Source: Chlamydiota bacterium (lineage in GTDB: Bacteria > Chlamydiota > Chlamydiia > Chlamydiales > Rhabdochlamydiaceae). Taken from it: a DNA stretch of 5,509 nucleotides. The stretch is from the NCBI GenBank assembly GCA_023269365.1, contig JAHFTN010000097.1, forward strand, positions 1 through 5,509, read 5' to 3'. The position numbers were made by a program, and so were the translations under genes. Within the stretch, counting starts at the first letter, position 1, and the number at the start of each line of letters is the position of its first letter. The notes beneath the pieces were generated by a model, which searched no databases, was not told the DNA's origin, and saw nothing but the letters and a program-made list of their open reading frames with translations. Below are positions 1 to 5,100 of the stretch, in pieces.

Positions 1-89
1 TAATCGATTGGGAATAATTTGTATGCGGTGCCCTTTTTTTAAACCTAGAACTACGAATTCAAGTGACGTTGTTGCGTAATTCACTTAAG
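1..89. other. Unassigned left-edge sequence
   Basis: No gene is supported here; all frames are short. There is a run of seven T at 34-40, preceded by CCC (31-33) that could pair only weakly with GGG (10-12), so I do not call a terminator. A short dyad, AAGTGA at 61-66 and TCACTT at 81-86, lies just outside the left arm of the inverted repeat that starts at 90. It may be the flank of that element or chance. Confidence 0.5.
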
Positions 90-139
90 CTCGACTTTGT
101 ACAAAATTCCGTGCGAGACCGAGACCGTTACCGAACCGA
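90..139 (+). repeat. Left arm of long inverted repeat
   Basis: The outer 32 bp (CTCGACTTTGTACAAAATTC and onward through GAGACCG) match the right arm exactly when reversed. The inner part is a degenerate 6-bp tract with units CGAGAC, CGAGAC, CGTTAC and CGAACC, so four units. It contains the palindromic core TTTGTACAAA. Read forward in one frame it is open and gives an alternating Arg/Asp/Tyr stretch. Confidence 0.85.
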
Positions 140-165
140 AGGCCGCGACATCTTTGTTAGCATAG

Positions 166-423
166 CTGCTATACGCAATAACAGTTCCCGTCCTCTCGTA
201 TACTGAGATTCATCAATTAGTTGCAGTCAAGGCCGAGGGGACGGCTTGGTATCACAAAGAACATGTGACTTTTTCGGATATGCCAAGAGCTGTGCGACTC
301 TTGGTGTGGAGAGAAAGTTTTAATTTCAGGAAGGCAAAATTTGTTCCTTCCTTGGAAAATGTTACACCGGAAATGGAGGAATGGGTGCAAAATATAGTGA
401 AATGTGTGCTTCAAGCTGCGTAG
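166..423 (+). pseudogene. Possible C-terminal remnant of a transposase
   Basis: After a TAG at 163-165 this frame stays open for 85 codons to a TAG at 421-423. The translation is protein-like, with segments such as TFSDMPRAVRLLVWRES (starting at 268), KFVPSLENVTPEM and a final CVLQAA. An 'xFSD...VR..LW' segment followed about 40 residues later by an Ala-Ala terminus reminds me of the C-termini of some DDE-type transposases. This is pattern memory, not an alignment. There is no convincing start: the first ATG is at 280-282 and a GTG lies at 265-267, neither with a clear ribosome binding site. The frame is also open upstream of the amber codon, through the left repeat arm. I see no catalytic D-D-E residues, which would lie in the missing N-terminal part. 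It sits between the inverted arms, which supports a decayed mobile element. It could instead be a chance open frame. Confidence 0.33.
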
Positions 424-441
424 TTTTCGGAGAACGAATCC

Positions 442-503
442 TCGGTTCGGTATCGGTATCGGTCTCGGGCCCGGTCTCGCACGGAATTTTGTACAAAGTC
501 GAG
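442..503 (-). repeat. Right arm of long inverted repeat
   Basis: This is the reverse complement of the left arm. Bases 472-503 are identical to 121-90, followed inward by the same hexamer tract expanded to six units: CGAGAC, CGGGCC, CGAGAC, CGATAC, CGATAC, CGAACC. The CGGGCC unit creates the perfect palindrome CGGGCCCG. The two-unit length difference suggests slippage after the arms arose. The arm starts nine bases beyond the last base of the membrane-protein gene. Confidence 0.85.
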
Positions 504-512
504 GAGAAGCAT

Positions 513-878
513 CTACTTATGCTGGTCTTCTTCGATCTCGTGGTTGATGTCTTCTTCTTTTTCGTCTTCGGGCTCTTCTTTGCTCTCTAGTACCTCGCGA
601 AAGAGGACGTAGATGCCGCCTAGGGCAAAGAGAACCGGCAAGAGAATCTCCCAGGAGATGTTGAACTGGACGGTGATGAACACGCCGAGAAAGACAAAGA
701 GGGAGACCCCCATGTCATAGTGACGCCCTAGTAGGTACTGCCTCAGCGCTAGGGGGATGCCGATGACGAGCATGATGCCGGGCCACCAGGCCTTCAGGTA
801 GGAGATGAGGGCAAGCCCTACAAGGAAAAGAGCGAGGGTGAGAGCTTTGGTGCTTCTCTTAGAGGCGATGCGGCTCAT
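513..878 (-). CDS. Small four-helix membrane protein with acidic C-terminal tail
   Basis: This 121-residue protein is unnamed to me. After a basic N-terminus (SRIASKRSTK, which favours a cytoplasmic N-end) come four hydrophobic segments at about residues 12-28, 31-50, 57-72 and 76-93. A very acidic tail follows (98-121, about half Glu/Asp). The helices look like two hairpins of the same design: a Gly-containing helix, a Trp-Pro or Trp..Leu-Pro turn (AWWPGIM; SWEILLP), then a helix ending in LR or FR (PLALRQ; YVLFRE). That resembles the LiaI/LiaF-type transmembrane region of envelope-stress proteins, but the similarity is in pattern only. No signal peptidase site or enzyme motif is visible. 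The ATG at 878 is chosen because AAGGAG lies seven bases upstream and a strong promoter precedes it. The gene appears monocistronic, divergent from the ATPase, and ends right next to an inverted repeat. Confidence 0.85.
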   Translation of the reverse strand: MSRIASKRSTKALTLALFLVGLALISYLKAWWPGIMLVIGIPLALRQYLLGRHYDMGVSLFVFLGVFITVQFNISWEILLPVLFALGGIYVLFREVLESKEEPEDEKEEDINHEIEEDQHK

Positions 879-885
879 GGGGTTT

Positions 886-891
886 CTCCTT
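886..891 (-). promoter_or_regulatory. Ribosome binding site of the membrane-protein gene
   Basis: AAGGAG on the reverse strand stands seven bases before the ATG at 878. Spacing and sequence are near ideal, which fixes the start. Confidence 0.85.
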
Positions 892-898
892 TTTCTGC

Positions 899-926
899 AT
901 TATAGTGCAAGGGGCGTTTGGTTCAA
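899..926 (-). promoter_or_regulatory. Sigma70-type promoter of the membrane-protein gene
   Basis: Reverse strand: TTGAAC (-35, 921-926), a 16-bp spacer, then a perfect TATAAT (-10, 899-904). Initiation near 892 would give a leader of only about 14 bases, containing the AAGGAG site. This is strong by consensus rules; chlamydial sigma66 recognises similar boxes. Confidence 0.75.
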
Positions 927-946
927 GGTGTTTATTTAACAAATTG

Positions 947-971
947 AAAATAAGCGACTTATAGTTATTTT
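947..971. repeat. AT-rich dyads in the divergent intergenic region
   Basis: AAAATAA (947-953) pairs with TTATTTT (965-971), and nested inside is ATAAG-CGA-CTTAT (950-962). They lie between the two divergent promoters, where an operator could sit. Short AT-rich dyads arise easily by chance, so a regulatory role is only a possibility. Confidence 0.3.
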
Positions 972-1001
972 ATAAAAAAAGGAGTTGATGTAATCTAAAA
1001 T

Positions 1002-1010
1002 TGCTATAAA
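1002..1010 (+). promoter_or_regulatory. Extended -10 promoter of the ATPase gene
   Basis: TGCTATAAA provides the TGn extension plus TATAAA (1005-1010). A TTGATG at 985-990 could act as a -35 box, but its spacing is only 14 bp, so the extended -10 is probably the main element. A start near 1017 would give a leader of about 15 bases. Confidence 0.55.
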
Positions 1011-1019
1011 ATGGAGATG

Positions 1020-1025
1020 AGGTGA
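1020..1025 (+). promoter_or_regulatory. Ribosome binding site of the ATPase gene
   Basis: AGGTGA, part of GAGGTGAG, lies six bases before the ATG at 1032 and supports this start. Confidence 0.8.
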
Positions 1026-1031
1026 GCAAAA

Positions 1032-2177
1032 ATGTATAACAGACTATTGAGTAAACCCCTAGAGGGGGAGCACAGCTTTTTTCTATTTGGGCCTAGGGGG
1101 ACGGGAAAAACCTCGTGGTTAAAGATGAAAGTGCCAGGGGCATTGTATTTTGATCTTTTGAATCAGGATCTTTTTTTTGAGTTGCTTAAACACCCACATG
1201 CCATTGAGACGATGATTCCAAAAGGGTTTAAAGAATGGATTATTTTAGATGAGGTACAGAAAATTCCCGAGCTCCTTAATGAGGTGCATCGGATGATTGA
1301 AACTCATCGGTATAAGTTTATCCTCACAGGCTCTAGCGCGCGCACCTTAAAGCGAAAAGGGGTCAATCTCCTTGCAGGAAGGGCTCTTTATTATAAAATG
1401 TTTCCATTGACAGCTCTGGAATTGGGGGCAGATTTTCAACTAGAACAATCGCTTAAAAAAGGACAATTGCCCACTGTGCATACGAAACAAGTGAATTGTA
1501 AGGAGTATTTAAATGCATATATTCATGTCTATTTAAGAGAAGAGGTGATGCAAGAGGGATTAACGCGTAATGCCGGAGCTTTTGCTAAATTTTTAGAGGT
1601 AGCGAGTTTTTCTCAGGGATCTTTATTGAATATGACAGAGATTGCACGGGAAACTTCTATCGAGAGAAAAACAGTTGAAGAGTATTTTCAGGTGACAGAG
1701 GATTTACTGCTCAGTTACCGTTTACCCGTATTTTCCAAGAGAGCTAAACGTAAAATGGTAACCCATTCCAAGTTTTACTACTTTGATGTAGGGGTGTATC
1801 GGGCTTTGCGTCCCATGGGCCCATTTGATTCTCCTGAAGAGGCGGAAGGTCCCGCTTTGGAAAGTTTGGTCTTTCAGGAGTTACAAGCGATGAATCACTA
1901 TTTTGATCTAGGATATACACTCTATTTTTGGAGAACGGTGGATAAATTAGAGGTTGATTTTATTCTCTATGGGCCCAAGGGGTTAGTAGCAATTGAGGTG
2001 AAGCGCTCCAAAAAAATTCATGCAGAGGATTTAAAGGCAATGAAGGCATTTAAGAGCGACTATCCGATGGCAAAATTATTCCTTTTTTATGGAGGAAGTG
2101 AGCGGTTGTATTTTGATGATATTCAAGCAATTCCGTTCGTAGAAGCTTTAAAAACGCTACCTGAATTGCTAAGCTAG
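1032..2177 (+). CDS. AAA-family ATPase with DUF4143 domain
   Basis: A 381-residue, apparently complete member of the widespread AAA_14/DUF4143 ATPase family. The N-terminal ATPase part has the MYNRLL opening typical of the family, Walker A GPRGTGKT (residues 20-27), Walker B IILDEVQKIP (70-79), the sensor LTGSSAR (98-104) and LLAGRA (113-118). A helical middle follows, with the sequence YLREEV (167-172) and a winged-helix-like stretch near 200-230. The C-terminal part has the PD-(D/E)xK-like set of residues: E277 in GPALES, D309 in FWRTVDKLEVDF and E322/K324 in AIEVKRS. All appear intact, so ATP hydrolysis and a nuclease-like fold are expected. The family's true function is unknown; roles in mobile elements or defence are suggested but unproven. 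It is cytosolic, with no signal or membrane segment. It stands alone with its own promoter and converges on uvrA, overlapping it by 9 bp. Base composition is clearly more AT-rich than uvrA (20 G/C of 60 at 1501-1560), which suggests horizontal acquisition. Confidence 0.93.
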   Translation: MYNRLLSKPLEGEHSFFLFGPRGTGKTSWLKMKVPGALYFDLLNQDLFFELLKHPHAIETMIPKGFKEWIILDEVQKIPELLNEVHRMIETHRYKFILTGSSARTLKRKGVNLLAGRALYYKMFPLTALELGADFQLEQSLKKGQLPTVHTKQVNCKEYLNAYIHVYLREEVMQEGLTRNAGAFAKFLEVASFSQGSLLNMTEIARETSIERKTVEEYFQVTEDLLLSYRLPVFSKRAKRKMVTHSKFYYFDVGVYRALRPMGPFDSPEEAEGPALESLVFQELQAMNHYFDLGYTLYFWRTVDKLEVDFILYGPKGLVAIEVKRSKKIHAEDLKAMKAFKSDYPMAKLFLFYGGSERLYFDDIQAIPFVEALKTLPELLS

Positions 2178-5100
2178 GAACTGGAGGTGGCAACGCAGAT
2201 AGGGCGCCGTGCGGGAGTGGGGGTGGCAGCTGACCTCTTCGGGGGTGCCGCTGGCTACAATGTGGCCGCCCTGGATGCCGGCGCCAGGGCCCATATCAAT
2301 CAGGTGGTCTGCGATGCACAGGATCTCTACATTATGCTCGATGATCACCACCGTATTTCCCCTTTTCACAAGCTCTTGGAAGATGGCGACGAGTTTGACG
2401 ATGTCGTCGGCGTGCAGACCGACGGTCGGCTCGTCGAAGAGGTAGAGGGTGTTTCCAGAGGAGCGCTTGGAGAGCTCTTTGCTGAGGCGGATCCGCTGCG
2501 CCTCTCCCCCAGAGAGGGTTGCGATCTCTTGTCCAAGACAGATGTAGCCAAGGCCGACAGCGCGCAGGGTCTCTAGAATTCTTACGACCTTCGGGATGGG
2601 AGGTAAGAAGGCGAGCGCCTCTTCTACGCTCATCTGGAGCACATGCCCTAAGTGTTTGCCTTTGGAAAAAACCTTTAAGCTGAGGGGATTGAGGCGCCAG
2701 CCGTGGCAACTCTCGCATACGACCTCGACAGGAGGGAGGAACTGCATCGAGATGGAGCGGATCCCGAGCCCAGAGCAAGCGGTACACATCCCTTTGCGGT
2801 GGTTGAAACTGAAATTTTTGGGAGTTAAGCCCCGCGCGACAGCTTCTGGAAGCGAGGAGAAAAAAAACCGTAAAGGGGAAAGTAAATCGACATAGGTGCT
2901 GACATCGGAGCGAGAGGTGGTCCCCATCGGGTTTTGATCGAGGTTTAAAAGTTGATCAAAATGCTCCATCCCCTCGAGCGTACTCCCCAGGTAGGAAACC
3001 CACTTTTCCCCTTTGTATCGTCCCCGCTTGCCCTTGAGGGCAAGGGCTGCTGCGGGGGTGAGAAGGTCGCTAAGGAGGGTCGATTTCCCTGAGCCAGAGA
3101 CACCCGTGATGCAGGTGATCGCTTTCAAGGGGATCTCCAGATTCAGGTGTTGCAGATTGTGCAAATGGGCATTGTTGAGTTTCAAATAAGCAGAGGCGGT
3201 GCGCCTTACCTTGGGCAGAGGGATTTTTTTGCGGCCGCTGAGGTAAGCTCCGGTAAGAGAATGGGGATTGGCTTTAATCTCTTCGAGAGTCCCTGTCGCT
3301 GTGATGTAGCCGCCCGCTTTTCCTGCCACGGGCCCAAAGTCGATGATCTTGTCCGCAAGGCTTAAAGTAAGTGGGTCGTGCTCGACAAGAAGGAGCGTGT
3401 TATGAAGAGCGCATAGGGTTTTAAGGGTGGCGTTGAGTTTTTCGTTGTCATGGGGGTGGAGGCCAATGGTGGGCTCGTCGAGAACGTAGAGACAGCCGGT
3501 CAGGCCACTTCCAAGCTGCCTTGCAAGGCGGATCCTTTGCGTCTCCCCTCCGCTGAGGGTGGGAGCACTTCTGTCTAGCGAGAGGTAGCCAAGGCCAATA
3601 GCGCTTAAAAAATGCAGACGGTGTTTGAGTTGCGCTAGAGGCTCTTCTAAGAATACAGAACTCAACTCAATCCTGTTAATAAACACAATGGCTTCATCGA
3701 GCGTCAGGTGGCAGAGGTCTGCAATGCCCAGCCCTTGAACTGTGACATGGCGCGCTAAGGGGTTGAGGCGTGTGCCTTGACATGACGCACACTCATGTTG
3801 GCTAAAGAGGGGAAGAAGGGTCTGTTTGACCTCTGCGCAGCTGCTCTTTGAGAGTTGAGATAAGACGATGTTAAACCCTTTCCAGCTCAAAGAGAGGGGG
3901 TCAGCTTTTATTGCAATGTCAGGCTGCCCATTGAATAGCCATTGGAGCTGCTCAGAAGAGAGCTCACTCATAGGGCGTTTCGGAGAGATCCCCCTGTCTT
4001 TGAGCAGCTCCAAAAAGAGAGATGAAGCTTCCCTTGTGGCATACTCTTTCCACAAGAGGCGAAGGAGCGCTGTGGGGGTCATCTCCAGAATTTCTTCCTG
4101 CGAGGCGAGATCAGCGCCGTAGTGAAACCCTAAACCTTGACAATCCAAACACATCCCTTGCTCTGTGTTAAACGAGAAAGTGTGAGGGGTGATCGGGGGG
4201 TAGGATTTGCCTGTGCTGACACAGGCAAAACTTAAATTAAAAAAGAACTCTTCCTTCTCTAGCGCCGCAACGCAGGTGCCTTGCGACAAAGTGGTGGCTT
4301 GGTCGATGGCGTCAAAGAGCCGTTTTTTATTTTTCGATTCCACAAGCAACCGATCCACCACCAGAAAGAGGGTGTTTTTCCGCTGTCGATCGAAGGGAAT
4401 CTCTTGGTCGAGCTCGAAGTAAGTGTCGTTAAGGCGGATTCGTAAAAAGCCTTGAGACTGCAGTTTTTCTTTTAAAGCTTCAAAGGTGTCAGTGCGCTTC
4501 AGTACAAGGGGCGACAGAATATGGAGTTTAGTTCTTTCTGGCAGTTCCAGCAACTTTTTCACCACAAAATCTTTACTGATCGTCTGGATCACCTCGCCCG
4601 TTTCTGGGCAGTGGGCAGTGCCGAGGTGGGCATAGAGCAGTCGCAAGAAGTCGTAGCTCTCTGTCATCGAGCCGATGGTGCTGCGGGGATTGCCGGCGTG
4701 GCTCTTTTGCTCGATCGCAATCGCAGGGGAAAGCCCTTCGATCTTGTCTACCTTGGGTTTGGGCGCTTGTTTTACAAATTGGCGCGCATAAGAAGACATC
4801 GATTCGATGTAGCGGCGCTGCCCCTCGGCATAGAGGGTCTCGAAGGCAAAAGAGGATTTTCCCGAGCCGGAAGGGCCGGTGCAAAGAGTAATTTTCCCGC
4901 GCGGAATCGAAGCATCGAGGTGTTTTAAATTGTTTTGTGCGGCGCCCTCTACGAGAATGAATTGCTGGGGAGAGACTTCCCTTTTTTCCTTCTTCTCGAT
5001 CTTCAAGGGGACGGGTTTGAGGTAATTCTTTAAAGCGACAGCTGTCGGGGTCTGTAGCTTTACAATTTGCTCAGGGGTCCCCTGCCCCACGAGCTCTCCC

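Larger units (their letters stand above)
90..503. mobile_element. Candidate MITE-like or decayed insertion element bounded by inverted repeats
   Basis: The unit is defined by two inverted arms whose outer 32 bp are identical (90-121 against the reverse complement of 472-503). The similarity continues inward through a hexanucleotide-repeat tract. Between the arms lies a forward open frame that ends at 423, about 20 bp before the right arm, as a transposase gene often does inside an insertion sequence. The whole unit is about 414 bp, too short for an intact transposase, so an internally deleted element fits. Against this, I see no convincing target-site duplication: the left flank reads CACTTAAG and the right flank GAGAAGCA. 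The arms are also longer and more repetitive than typical terminal repeats. The alternative is an unrelated dispersed intergenic repeat pair inserted in opposite orientations. The right arm ends 9 bp from the stop codon of the membrane-protein gene at 513-878. Confidence 0.45.

Noticed and set aside
10..40. Possible intrinsic terminator: GGG and CCC followed by seven T.
   Set aside because: Only about three base pairs with a loop of 18 bases; no stable stem.
190..214. A stretch near CCGTCCTCTCGTA resembles the reverse complement of the sarcin-ricin loop region of large-subunit rRNA.
   Set aside because: The match is only about ten bases; neighbouring sequence does not follow bacterial or eukaryotic large rRNA as I remember it.
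217..414. Reverse frame of 65 codons within the candidate element.
   Set aside because: Composition rich in His, Phe and Ser without motif; the opposing forward frame looks more protein-like.
2332..2787. Long reverse-strand open frame inside uvrA with an Arg-rich product.
   Set aside because: It is an out-of-frame shadow of the G/C-rich uvrA end; the uvrA frame has clear conserved motifs.
3027..3044. CTTGCCC-TTGA-GGGCAAG hairpin in uvrA.
   Set aside because: A 7-bp stem in G/C-rich coding sequence, with no T-run and no link to a protein anomaly; likely chance.
4521..4928. Forward open frame of 135 codons opposite uvrA.
   Set aside because: Antisense shadow of the UvrA Walker A and UvrB-binding region; no family motif or ribosome binding site.
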